Made by a program: the position numbers and the translations under genes | Origin: Xiphophorus maculatus | Lineage: Eukaryota; Chordata; Actinopteri; Cyprinodontiformes; Poeciliidae | Length of the DNA stretch: 64,000 nucleotides | Assembly (NCBI RefSeq): GCF_002775205.1 | Contig: NC_036454.1 | Span: 682,001-746,000 of the forward strand | Direction: 5' to 3' | Notes under the pieces: model-generated | Databases searched by the model: none | What the model saw: the letters and a program-made list of their open reading frames with translations, nothing else | What the model was told of the DNA's origin: nothing | Part shown: positions 37,001 to 51,067 of the stretch, piece by piece | How positions within the stretch are numbered: position 1 is the stretch's first letter | How the letters are laid out: the number at the start of each line of letters is the position of its first letter

Positions 37001-40000
37001 ATGCTTCAATTTGGGATACGTGCAGACGAGGCAGAAGTCATTAAAGAAAATCAGTAAAGTCAGTGATCATAATGTTATAATGTAGTTTCATTTGCCAAGA
37101 AGGCATTCATTGTTGTAAGGAAAGTGGGTTTTTTTAATGATATATCTGACTATATTTCAGATATATCATCAAAATGTCTGAAATATGGATATTTTGATTC
37201 ATTTCCATCTATATTTATCAAATATAGATGAAATGAAGCCACCTTAAAAGCATATTTTGTTTGATGTGACTGATTTAAGAACTGGCTCTTAACTTGTGCT
37301 GAGGTTCACATACTGGTTTATCATCACTTTCTTTAGTTAACCTGTTTTATCTGAACAAAACCTTTTTGTTTTGTAATATTCTCTGTTTCTCTAACTTGTT
37401 GTTTGGCAGCAAAGAGCACAAATTGCATGTTTTTCTTTGCTTTCAGACCCTGAAGTCTCTTAAGGTGCGAGTGTCAGTAATTGGCCTCTCAGCGGAAGTC
37501 CGAGTGTGCACGGTTCTGACCAGAGACACAGGTGGATCCTACCATGTTATCCTAGATGAGAGTCACTTCAAAGAGCTGCTCATGCTTCATGTCAAACCTC
37601 CGCCAGCAAGCTTCTCATCGGAAAGCTCTTTAATACGAATGGGTCAGTACTAGAATGTTTGACATTCATATTCTCTAAATTAACTAGAATTGCAACATAT
37701 TTTGCTGCCGGCATGATAAAAGTTGAGTTTCCTCTCCTGAAAGAGATGTTTGGTTTCTTTAATGTTGTTGTTTCCTTCAGGTTATGTCACAGATTAAAAG
37801 TATTCTGGCACTGGATGGGGAGTCAGGGTTTCCCCCAGAAACCTTGCCAAGCCCAGTGTTTGGGGTGCCAAGGTGGTCCACCGGCGGTCCCTGGGGTTTT
37901 GTATTAAAAGCTGTTAAGTTGACAAGAAATACAAAAATATTACTGGTTAGCTAACTATATGCTACGGGACGACATCGCCAGTGACACTCTGTTTAAATCC
38001 ACAAATGTAGAATCTTAAGAACAACAAATAAAAAAAATATAATTAAAATGAATATCAATTATTTGCACTTCTTTTTAATCCACATTAAGTCAGCAGCTCA
38101 GTAAGACCCCCCCAGGCCTTCAGGGGCCCCATGAACACTAATATTTTAACACAGACCACAGATATACAAATGTAACATGTGTTTAATGAGAATACCAATG
38201 CTGCTAAATTTGATTTAATGGTTTCATAAATTAAAATATTTTAAATTGTTTAACAAACACAGACTAGTGTTATGACCAGTTAGGCAACATTAAATTTAAG
38301 GTTTTAAGCAGCTGGCAAGTTTACTTTGTAAAGGGTCAAAGAACAATATTCATAGTTAGATTGTTTTGTTACCACAGCCACAATCTGATGCTTTGAGTTC
38401 AGTCTTTGAGATTGAGCTCTGTTTGTTCACAAATGTATCTCAGTAAACTACAATTATCACTTATTGCTTTTTAGTTAGGCAAATTCAACTACTTCCCTCT
38501 CCCAGAATGTACTAAATCCATGTTGAAATGCTGCTAGTGGTCCTGATGTTTTTAACAGCTAGAGAGGCCCCTAAGTAAATTTCTGCTCAAGGCCTAATAC
38601 AGCCTTGGACCGGCCCTGCATGATATGTTAAATTCGCACAGACATGCACAGCAAACGGGAGATTTAATTTAATGCTACTAATGTGGCTTTGGTAGCTCTT
38701 CCATTTTAAGTCTGTTGAGTTTTTAATAAGTACCACAGAGACCGTTTTGGTTGCCCAATCTTTATGGACTGAGTTTTTCAGATCTGTCTAAGTGGACAGA
38801 GTTAATATATTTGATGCATCGTGTAACCGGAAAATAATATAACTGAAAATAATATAAAATAAAAAAATAGTATAAAATAAAGTGCGTTAGCTCTTTCCGT
38901 GGAGCTCCAGCTTTTGGCCGGTGCTTTAGCTTAACCTCAGACACAGAGCCACGAGCTGGGAAGCGTGTTGAGATGTTAAAGCTGCACATAATTCTTTGTT
39001 CATAGACATAAATCATTCTCATTGCTCGCTCAACAAGCACATCTGAAAGCTCGACTACAGGCTATACCTGCAGTTCAAATCATAATTTCTCACTTTGGGT
39101 TGATGTAAATGTTCATACAGGGCAGCCTGTGTCCAGACTGAGTGAACGGAGGTGCATGCGACCCGTGCTGAGGTAAACTTCAGAGATCAAACGTGCAGAG
39201 GCGCCAATGGTGTGATTGGTCCATTCTCCAGATTTGTGGCTTGTTAAATTCTATAAACCAATTTTTAAGGAATAACTCTGTTCTGCCAATGAAATGTTCA
39301 GCGCAACAGAGACGCTGAAATGATTCCTCGAGTGATTCAAGCACCTTGATTATTAAAATCCCTCGAGGAAAATTTATCTGCCTTGAAGCTGCGTTAAGTA
39401 ATTTTTTATTATTTAATACACTTGTTCCGGCCGGGTTATTACTTGCGATGCGCAGCGCTCTCACTTCTGCCTGAGTTTGTTGAAGAATGCTAAGTGTTAG
39501 CAGCATAACGTCCAGTTTTCAAGTTCGGCCTGGGAGGTTTTTATTGATTGATGATAATTTCTGGGTCTTTGTCGTTTTTCGGGGGACCAATAAGCATCCT
39601 TAAAATGACTGGCGCGATGCCTGGACTACGGCAGCTTTTCTCCTCCCTGAGCTGCTGCGTAGTGGCCAGTTCAGAGCGAACAGCGGGGAAGAGCGCTGCA
39701 GATGTATTTATACACCTGAGCGAATAGACTGAACACGGCGGGCGGTTGTGCATTAGATGATTAACATAAGTGTAGAATTACAGACGAACCGGAAAATTTA
39801 TTTCATATCATTCCAGTCGCAAATGGGTGGCGGAGCTCATCGTGACGGTACATAGCTGGTATATGAGTTCCTGTGTGTCAAATCCCGTCGCTAACATGGA
39901 CACAAAAACTATAAATGTCTGGGCAAGGTGAGAGTTCATCTATTACATTGACTGAAGGTGAATACATAAACGAAAAGCTGGACTATAGAAATTTTTTTAT

Positions 40001-43000
40001 AAGCGTATTTGTGAGCCTGCCTCTTTATTATTAAATTGAATATAGTTTCAGGTTTTTTATATAATGTTTCTTTAGGTTAATTTAGAAATTGGAGTGAGCT
40101 GTTATTGTTACAGGTTAATTTTCTAAACTACAGAAAAGTTATTCAAATGTGAAAAATTTGACTGGTGTTGATATGCGATAGTAATACTACTGTTATGTTA
40201 GATTCACCAATGTTTTATTTTATCTTTTTTTTTATCCGATTACTTGATTAATCGTAAGAATAATCAATAGATTACAGTGAACCCTTGTTTTTCGCGGGGG
40301 TTAGGTGCCAAAAGAACCCGTGATAGGCGAAATTCGTGAAATAGTAACCTTTATTTTTTTACAATTATTATACAATGACAGAACCTGGCTATCCATGATA
40401 CATTAAAACCAAAGAACAAAACCTTTTTACAGGCCCAAACATTTGTTTAACAAATAAAAGTACTGTATAAACGTTTTTGGGTTTTTTTTACAAATAACTA
40501 CTGTACTGTAAAATAATACTTCCAATACGAACTGAAGGCTTCAGATTGCGGAGATCAGCACCGCCCCACCGTGACCCGAATCATTGGATTAGAACGGGAA
40601 AAAATGAAAAATGATTATGAAAAAAATTACAAAGTACAGTAGGACAAATAGTGACTCACGTGTATTTCACTGCTCTTCTGACTGAGCCGTAGCATCCTGA
40701 CTTTGCTCTGCAGCATTTTTTTCTTCTAAAGCCCGAGGTGCAGGTGTGTTTTGTCGAGAGAAGAACATAGTTATCGGTAGCTGTTGTCGCTCTTTTTTCT
40801 TCTGGGCAAAAAGATTCTTGAAATTGGCAAGCTGTTTTACGTACGTGTACATATTAAACCGCAACGTTGTTGACACACAAGTAGAAAAGAAACGGAGAGA
40901 CTGTTTAGCCAATCAGAATGCAGAACACAATGCACGATGCAAATCCGTGAAGCAGCGAGACCGTGAAAGGTGAACCGCGTTATAGCGAGGGGTAACTGTA
41001 CTCGATTACTAAAATATTGGTTTACAACCGCCCTAGACGTATGGCAGTAGGGGGGCAAGTAAAGCTACGGACACATTGAGACCAGGGGGCCCTCTATTGG
41101 TTGTAGGGGGTATTGTGTCTTACCTGCTGTTTGACATGTCAGCCAGTGAATGGTGGTTGTTGTTTCACCCCTCAGGAAAAAATTGGTTATTGGAGCTCAG
41201 CTATGACACATAATAACAAGTTCATATTCAAAAATACTTCATTAATCCCAAAGGGAAATTAAATTAAATGTTGTAACTCATTAATTCTTCAAGATGCAGC
41301 TTGTGATGGTTGTTGACAGAAAAGATCTCCTGCAGCAATCTGTATTAGAGTAACTCTGAAGAAGCCTCTGACTGAAGATACTCTGCCTTCCCAAGACAGT
41401 GTCACGAAGAGGATGGTCAGGGTTATCCATAATTTTTTTGATTATATGAAGAATCCTTCTTTGCGCAATCATCTCACGAGGTTCCACAGTTGCCTCCAGA
41501 ACAGAATCAGCCTTCTTTTTCAGGCTGTTGAGACTTTTTAGGTCCCTGGTTCTGATGCTACTGCCCAGCAGATGATGGCAGAAGAGATGACACTCTCAAC
41601 AACAGACTGATAGAAGATCTGCAGCATCTTGGTGCAAACCTTGAAGGACAAGAAGTCCAGTCCGCTCTGCTCCTTCTTATAGATGCTTCACTGCTGTGTC
41701 TTCAGTCCAGTCTGTTGTCAAGGCAAACATTGACTAGTGTTATGACCAGTTAGACATTAAATACATGTGGTTTTAATTATTAAAATAGTGTTACTGTGTA
41801 AAGGTCATTAGTGGAATGTCATGATGTTGCACCCTAATCAGCTAATGAACTCAAGACACCTGTAGAGGTTTCTTTCACTCCAGGTCAGTGGGTCAACATC
41901 ATGGGGAACACTGCTGACTGGACAGATGTCCAGAACAGAGTCATTGACACCCTTCACAAGGAGGGGAAGCCACAAAACATCATTGCTGAAGAACCTGGCT
42001 GTTCAGAGAGTTCTGTATCCAATCAATCAATCAATCAAATTTTATTTGTATAGCACATTTCAGCAGCAAGGCATTTCAAAGTGCTTTACGTCATATCAAA
42101 CACAGAAACACAATACAACATAGAATCAACAATCAAAACACGACATTAAGTAAGGTTCCATCAATAAATTTGTAATTGATTACGTTTCAAATACAATCCT
42201 AAACAGGTGGGTTTTTAGTCGAGTTTGCATCCATAAAAGGTTTACCTGTTACACTCCTACTGTGTTATATGGAACAAAATACCTATTACTATTGTTATTC
42301 CCACTCACACTCACAATCACACAGTTTAAAACGATGTAGATATCCAAGCATATTAACATAAAATTGAGTGGAAGGAAGATGTATGGCAGAAAAAGACACA
42401 TAAACAACAGGGAGAACTTCAGACTTGAAAGGATAGTCAAGCTAAATCCATTCCAGAAAAGCATAAGACAGAGGCAACGGCAGAGGTGTCTTACCTGGAC
42501 TGTTGAGTCCTGTTTTCGCATTAAAGTAAATTCTGCATTTCATTTGAAAATCAAGTTCCCAGGGCCCTTGAAATGCACATGGTTCTAATTATTAAAATGG
42601 TATTAAAAAGATGTACAGTACTTGTATCCAGGCAGTCTAGCTAGAGTCGGTTCCTTTGTCTGTGCTTTGTTTGGACTGTTGATACTAACAGGAACCCATG
42701 TTTGCTTAGGTTTTCCTCAGCACACTGTAGCCTCTCTGAGTGACCAAGATGTCAAACCATCATTCAGCATGTCGTAAGTACAGAAAAAATGAAACTCCAC
42801 CATTTTAACTGCTGGTTCCCACAATGAGTTGTATGTGTGTTTTTGTTCCTAGTCATCTGGACAGCAGTGGCGGCCCGGCTCTGACTCTAGGAGGATACTT
42901 CTGTCCGCAGTGCCAAGCAAAATACACCGAGCTTCCTGTGGAGTGTAAAGTCTGTGGTATGTGTGATGCAGGCATTCATTGTGTATGGAATGTTTTATGA

Positions 43001-43859
43001 AGCTGATGCTCATTTTTCTCTGTTCATATCTTTAAGCTAACATAGCTTTAGCTGTGTGAGTATGTGGGTGTTTTCTTCTCAGGTTTGACGCTGGTGTCTG
43101 CTCCACATCTGGCCAGATCCTTTCATCATCTGTTTCCCCTCCAAGCATTTATTGAGAGTCCAGCTGAGAATTATCAGCAGAATAGGTAACGCTTATTAAT
43201 TTACCTGTGTCATTATTGCCATGTAATTCGCTCCTGTGTGGCCTTAAATGTCATTTCTTTCAGGTTCTGTCAGGCCTGTCAAGGGCAGCTGAAAGATAAA
43301 AATGTAAGTAGAATTCCAGAAAATTGGTTTCTCTTTAGATCTTCAAGGAAGAAGAGCACCGGTCCGGCTCTATTTCTTCCTGGAAATAATTATATAAATG
43401 AGAATGTTTGGTTTGTATAAAAAGTTGTAGCATATGTTTATCAACACTAAAGCAGCTGTGTGTTTGTAAAAGTGTTAAATGTTAAGTTCCTAAAGACACC
43501 GGCATTTCTTTGGAATTTGTAATCTTTAGAATTAGTTTTCTCTCCCTTACATTCAACCATTGTACTAAAGCCTTTACACGTCAGTTGAGCTTAAAACATA
43601 CATAAATGATGTTTCTAGGGAACCCAGAATGAACTAATTTAACTAAAACTGGGGAATGATTTGCTCTCATTATATTAGCTACTGACCGATATCGACTAAT
43701 CATTCCTCAACATCTGGAATGTTTCTCCTTCTCTCTGCTGGCTTCCAGGTCTTCGCCTGTCCTTTGTGTCGCAGTGTGTTCTGTGGAGAGTGTGATCTCT
43801 TCATCCATGAATCACTGCACTGCTGTCCCTGCTGCATTCACAATCGGACTGCTACATGA
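31003..43859 (+). CDS. gtf2h2: TFIIH subunit p44 (general transcription factor IIH subunit 2)
   Basis: Core subunit of TFIIH that binds and stimulates the XPD helicase in transcription start and nucleotide excision repair in the nucleus. Coding exons: 31003-31058, 31136-31213, 31559-31595, 32342-32428, 32507-32557, 33778-33832, 36505-36610, 36687-36777, 37447-37642, 42710-42773, 42853-42956, 43083-43185, 43264-43303, 43749-43859 (TGA). All are in phase; about 392 aa (human 395). The start [17 protein letters not shown] is nearly the mammalian one. A von Willebrand A-like (Ssl1) domain starts at about residue 60, with the metal-site pattern DCSRS (66-70). It includes [31 protein letters not shown] and [19 protein letters not shown] zinc site follows, GGYFCPQC...VECKVCG (about 288-309). 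The C-terminal RING-like C4C4 finger reads FCQACQG...[13 protein letters not shown]...HCCPCCIH. Introns hold many transposons; the one after 37642 is 5 kb. A MITE follows the stop immediately. Confidence 0.96.
31851..32192. mobile_element. hAT-type repeat with AGGGATRCAC ends
   Basis: Left end AGGGATACACAGATAT and right end (reverse) AGAGATGCACAATAT are similar inverted ends of a common teleost repeat. The interior CTTCAGTTAAACCCCCCACA...TCCTGTTTTGCATCACTATC recurs at 44560-44650. The element lies in a gtf2h2 intron. Confidence 0.55.
32558..33777 (+). other. gtf2h2 intron
   Basis: Holds the MITE at 32631. Otherwise AT-rich and without supported genes. Confidence 0.7.
32631..32854. mobile_element. 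224-bp hAT MITE
   Basis: Ends CAGGGGTGGGCAACTCCGGG and CAGGATTGCCCACCCCTG are inverted. Flanks TTGTAGGA / TTGTAGTT match in 6 of 8 bases, as expected of a hAT target duplication. It is in a gtf2h2 intron, 73 bp after an exon. Confidence 0.85.
35041..35265 (+). repeat. left arm of long inverted repeat in gtf2h2
   Basis: The arm starts TGATTTTCTTTAATGACTTC and contains CCCAAATTGAAGCATACTGT, TTTTTTCACTGGCCAGT and AAGTCCATCAACATAGGATT. It matches the reverse complement of 36819-37067 at roughly 85-90 percent with a few indels (my alignment by eye). Probably two opposite copies of one unclassified repeat. Confidence 0.85.
35370..35780. mobile_element. hAT-type MITE with perfect 8-bp target duplication
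   Basis: Ends AGGCCTGTTGCAATAAAT and (reverse) AGGCCTGTCACAATAAC. Flanks ACTATAGT (35362-35369) and ACTATAGT (35781-35788) are identical. Interior is non-coding. Confidence 0.8.
36819..37067 (-). repeat. right arm of long inverted repeat in gtf2h2
   Basis: Reverse complement of the arm at 35041-35265, about 1.55 kb away. Exons 36505-36610 and 36687-36777 lie between the arms. It starts 41 bases after the donor at 36778. Confidence 0.85.
37643..40273 (+). other. first half of 5-kb gtf2h2 intron, transposon debris
   Basis: A hAT-like terminus CAGGGTTTCCCCCAGAAACC starts near 37826, and an end (TTGGACCGGCCCTG) of another hAT-like element is near 38610. No intact element or host gene was made out. 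A CpG-richer part at about 39420-39740 is unexplained. Confidence 0.45.
40274..40998. mobile_element. mariner/Tigger-like DNA transposon, non-autonomous
   Basis: Between TA dinucleotides (40272-40273 and 40999-41000) lie the ends CAGTGAACCCTTGTTTTTCG and (reverse) CAGTTACCCCTCGCTATAAC. This is the Tigger-type pattern. The 725-bp interior has no intact transposase. It appears inserted in another repeat (flanks ATAGATTA / CTCGATTACTAAAAT). Confidence 0.7.
41232..41720 (-). mobile_element. Rex1-like (CR1 group) LINE 3' fragment
   Basis: The minus strand encodes the C-terminus of a CR1/Rex1 reverse transcriptase: [19 protein letters not shown]...[16 protein letters not shown], stop near 41281. 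It ends with the family tail, seen on the plus strand as CTTCATTAATCCCAAAGGGA. Upstream parts are missing. Confidence 0.7.
41900..42590 (+). pseudogene. Tc1-like transposase relic split by an L2 tail
   Basis: 41900-42017 encodes a Tc1 N-terminal DNA-binding domain ([20 protein letters not shown] ... GCSESSVS). After an interruption the same protein seems to resume at about 42361 ([20 protein letters not shown] ... LERIVK) and decays near 42580. The interruption contains the L2 3' end at 42018-42235. Not functional. Confidence 0.6.
42018..42235 (-). mobile_element. L2 3' end, reverse orientation
   Basis: (CAAT)n tail, then CAAATTTTATTTGTATAGCA and AGCAAGGCATTTCAAAGTGC. It is the reverse complement of the 3' end at 50165-50355. 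Confidence 0.85.
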
Positions 43860-43867
43860 GGCCCAAA

Positions 43868-44104
43868 CAGAGGCGGTCGTAGCCAGTTTGGCGCTCTGGG
43901 CAAAACACTTTACAAGGGGGAGTGGGTGGGATTGGGTGTTTTGTAGTAGGCACTATTGACCATCAGATTCTCCGTTTGAGAGCTGTGGGGATGGAGGCAG
44001 GAGGGGAGAATATACACAATGAGAGGGGCTGGGGGCTCTCATGCCACCCCACAAGATAACACCCTGAGCGGTTGCCCATTCTGCCATATCAGAAACCGCC
44101 ACTG
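43868..44104. mobile_element. 237-bp hAT MITE directly behind the gtf2h2 stop
   Basis: Ends CAGAGGCGGTCGTAGCC and (reverse) CAGTGGCGGTTTCTGAT. Perfect 8-bp target duplication GGCCCAAA at 43860-43867 and 44105-44112. The first duplication base follows the TGA (43857-43859) without a gap. It forms the start of the gtf2h2 3' UTR. Confidence 0.9.
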
Positions 44105-44343
44105 GGCCCAAAGAATCAGTCTTCCTGCCCTGTATCAACCCATCACCTCTGATTCCTCATGTCTGTCCTGTCAGTGATCCCTCTGTCTGAAGAATTGGTT
44201 CTCACAACTCACGATTTTGTTTTTCGGGTTGTATGAAGATCATCCAACTAACAATGCTTGGAATGCTTGAAGAGCAAGAGGTTGTGTTTTTCATTCATCC
44301 TTTCCTTTCCATCAAAACATTAAGGATAAAACTGCTGTAAATA

Positions 44344-44349
44344 ATTAAA
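44344..44349 (+). promoter_or_regulatory. gtf2h2: candidate gtf2h2 polyadenylation signal
   Basis: ATTAAA about 485 nt after the stop; 240-250 nt of that distance comes from the MITE. Confidence 0.4.
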
Positions 44350-44539
44350 ACTGGTTTGAAGCACAAAGTGCCTGATGTGGGTTTTTACATCATCTGAATC
44401 CAGATTTGAAGTATACAGTTTGGACAAGTTCAATGAAACAGTTCTTTGCACTTACTCAAATGCTTTGACTTTCATGTGTTTCTTGGTTGAATTTCCAAAG
44501 TTGTACTGCATGTTTTACCTGTACCGATATTATTTTACT

Positions 44540-44805
44540 ATTTCTCCACAACATTGACTTCTCCACTGCTTCTCTGCTTCAGTTAAACTTCCCACAATCT
44601 TGTGTTGCATCACAGTCAAGTGACCAAACAAAGACCACATGACTAACCCCCGTCTTCCCTCTCTAAAAACAAACGGCAACAAAAAAATAAATATTAGTTG
44701 TTCATATCGGCCCAGTTTTATTTATTGGACTGATACCAATGTGCTAAAAATTTACCAATCAGTCGATATCGATTTAAGTACCACTATATCATGCGTCCCT
44801 ACTCT
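44540..44805. mobile_element. second copy of the AGGGATRCAC hAT-type repeat
   Basis: CTTCAGTTAAACTTCCCACA and GTGTTGCATCACAGTCAAGT parallel 32005-32055. The right end ATATCATGCGTCCCTAC resembles that family's terminus. Left end not found. Confidence 0.5.
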
Positions 44806-45255
44806 TTTATCTTGCTGTTTACTATGAAATATTAGAAAACTGTCACTTCTAGGGTTTAATGTAGAAATGATAAAATCAGGTGAAATATAAACCACACTGC
44901 CACTTAAGCCAGAATGGAAGACTGAAGAATTATCTACCCCCATTACTTCTTTTCTACCTACATCAACTCTGAAGAATTTAAATTAATATGAGTTACAACA
45001 TTTAATTTCCTTTCAGGGTCAATAAAGTATTTTTGAATTTTGAATTTCTGTGAAGAATATCCTTTTTTTTTATTGATTTCGTGTAATATTAAAATTTTGT
45101 GAGACACTTCCAAAAAAGTAAAGGCTTGTATTTCACTCTGTGTAATAAAATTGGATAATAATTTTACTGACATGAGTGACAAAAAACATTGAACTTTGTG
45201 ACATTCTTTATATATGTACATATATATATATATTTTTGAAGATGTACCTGTAGAT

Positions 45256-45472
45256 CAGAGGTACTCAAGTCCAGTTCTCAAGAGCTACCATCCTGCATCT
45301 TTGAGATGCACCCTGCTCCAACACACCTGAGTGAAATGGCTCGTTAGGCCTGTTCAGAGCTGAATGACTGATGGTGAGGGAATTCATCCATTTGATCCCG
45401 GTCTGTTGCAGTGAGGATGAATCTAAAAGTTGCAGGAGGGTAGCTCTCGAGGACTGGACTTGAACACCCCTG
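45256..45472. mobile_element. 217-bp hAT MITE
   Basis: Ends CAGAGGTACTCAAGTCCAGT and (reverse) CAGGGGTGTTCAAGTCCAGT. Flanks CTGTAGAT / CTGTAGGT agree in 7 of 8 bases. Confidence 0.85.
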
Positions 45473-45499
45473 CTGTAGGTGGATGTCATTAGCTTTAAA

Positions 45500-46542
45500 T
45501 AGTGATGGGTAAATGAGGTGTCATGTATCATTTCGACCCAAAGCAAAACTGTATTGATACTGTGTCGATGCTGTGTTACTAAATACTGACAAATGCTAGA
45601 CATTAAAAATCTCTACAGGCAACGTAGTTCACAGACTGATTTAATGACCTAGTCTATACATTAAGATTTAAGTCATTGTATTTTATTGTATATTATATAT
45701 TGTATTATTTCATATCTTCAGTTAAATTAAATATATATTTTATATTCTTCGATACAGTCAATAAATAAAGTGAACATGTACCAAGTGATGAAAATGAAAG
45801 TGAACATGTTTGGAATGAGGATGCTTGTGGACTCTTTTTGGGGTTTTTTAACAAATTTTCATTCAAAAAAAATACGTTTTTCAAACATTTTGAAATCTAG
45901 TCTGTTACGTTTTTTTTGACACATCTTCTCCTGCTGTAGAAAAAAATTAAGTAAACAATACATTTATATGAAATAATTTGTAAAAAGCAACTGAGTAATT
46001 TGTAGAATGGCTGTTGTACCTGAATTTATCCTAGTTGTATCTGCGACTTCATTCTGATGCCTGGCCCTATAATGCCTCAGCATTGAGGAGGTGAATTTAT
46101 TTAAATAAGACATTTCTGTCAAACATATGCGACACTTAACCTGCAGAACATAATATGAAAGTAAAGTAAAACTCAATTTCAGCTGAATTTGGATTCAGAT
46201 AGATCAAGTACATACTGAAAAGAACCGGATGAAACAACGAAATGAAAACAAATACCTTGTTTTCCGATGTAAGATCAGATCAAAATGGTCCCACACTGCG
46301 GAAAACTTTCGTTTGCCTTCAGGCTCCATAGTTGACGCCGTACAGTAAAAGATTAAGAATCTTTTTGGCAAATGCATCCCGTCTACAGATTCGCTTCCTT
46401 ATAAACACAGTTTGGCGCGTCAGCGTCATTTCAAAACAGTTTCTGTATCGGTCACGTGACTTGCTGAAATCAATACGCGCACCGACACGAGTTTGGGCTT
46501 GATGCATGCGCCGACGCATCGGTGTTGCCAGAACCATCACTA
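45500..46542 (-). mobile_element. deleted hAT transposon keeping a BED zinc finger
   Basis: Ends TAGTGATGGGTAAATGAGG and (reverse) TAGTGATGGTTCTGGCAAC. Perfect 8-bp target duplication GCTTTAAA at 45492-45499 and 46543-46550. The minus strand at about 46040-46140 encodes VKCRICLTEMSYLNKFTSSM followed by LRHYRARH. This is the C-x2-C ... H-x4-H pattern of the BED finger of hAT transposases, preceded by a splice acceptor-like ttctgcag. The catalytic domain is absent, so it is non-autonomous. Confidence 0.8.
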
Positions 46543-46586
46543 GCTTTAAATTCCAATGTTAACTAACTATCAGCCAGTCTGTATTG

Positions 46587-46670
46587 ACATTATGGTTTTT
46601 GGGGGAAAGGTGTGGTTTTGTGAAAACAAATGGTTCACAAAACCACACCTTTCCCCCAAAGACCTTAATG
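46587..46670. repeat. hairpin with 27-bp perfect arms
   Basis: 46598-46624 (TTTGGGGGAAAGGTGTGGTT and on) is the exact reverse complement of 46634-46660, with a 9-nt spacer. Including a few mismatches the pairing extends to about 46587 and 46670. Confidence 0.93.
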
Positions 46671-46739
46671 TCAGTCTACATCTTCTCTCCTTTTATAGCT
46701 CCTCTCCATAGAAGCGACATTTTGTGTGGTATACTGTTT

Positions 46740-46985
46740 GACTCCTTCCTGGAGGAGGACATCAGCTGAGATAATGCTGCCACCAATTAAGTTGGTCATG
46801 ACAGATGGCCACTTGTATTGAGTCAGGTTCTGGTACTGCTGGAGGTTTCTTCCTGTTAAAGGGGAGTTTTTCCTCCCCACTGTTGCTACATTCGTGCTCT
46901 GTATGAGGGATTGCTGTAAAGTCAACAACACAATGCAAGCAGTTGTCACTGCAGGAGGAATTAATTCTGCAAGTCAATAACAACA
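46740..46985 (+). mobile_element. teleost interspersed repeat, same family as 16738
   Basis: TCCTGGAGGAGGACATCAGC, CTGCTGGAGGTTTCTTCCTG, then GGGATTGCTGTAAAGTCAAC. Shares blocks with the reversed copy at 16738-17165 and with 60440-60552. Confidence 0.6.
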
Positions 46986-47251
46986 AAAAGTTTTTTGCTC
47001 GAGTTTCATACTGCCACATTTAGCACTTGTAGAAGTGACTTCTGAACCACTTTCTATCCTCACTTTGTCTTATGCCTAAACCTTGTAAAATATAATTTTG
47101 TCAATATCTTTGGAAAACTAGAAAATGTCCTTTTTAAGATCTTGATTTAAGGGTACAGAATAGTTGTTTAAATTCAATCAATACCACCTATGTACACAGG
47201 GGGGCAGTAGATAAAATATGCGGAAATAGTAATCCAGAAAACAAGATCGTA

Positions 47252-47281
47252 ATTTCCGGTTATGTTGTGTTGGCGGGAAAC
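47252..47281 (+). promoter_or_regulatory. dhfr: dhfr promoter: ETS-type and E2F sites
   Basis: TTGGCGGGAAA (47270-47280) fits the E2F consensus. ATTTCCGG (47252-47259) is an ETS core in reverse. Both lie 45-75 bases before the start codon. E2F control of dhfr at the G1/S step is established in mammals; its presence here agrees with that. No TATA box is obvious. Confidence 0.65.
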
Positions 47282-47324
47282 GCTGGCTGTCAGCAGTTTT
47301 GAGAAGAGTCAGACTACATTCTCC

Positions 47325-51067
<3,743 letters not shown>

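Noticed and set aside
47262-47324. Upstream in-frame ATG as dhfr start
   Set aside because: It would place coding sequence over the E2F site and add 21 residues absent from the family; 47325 fits better.
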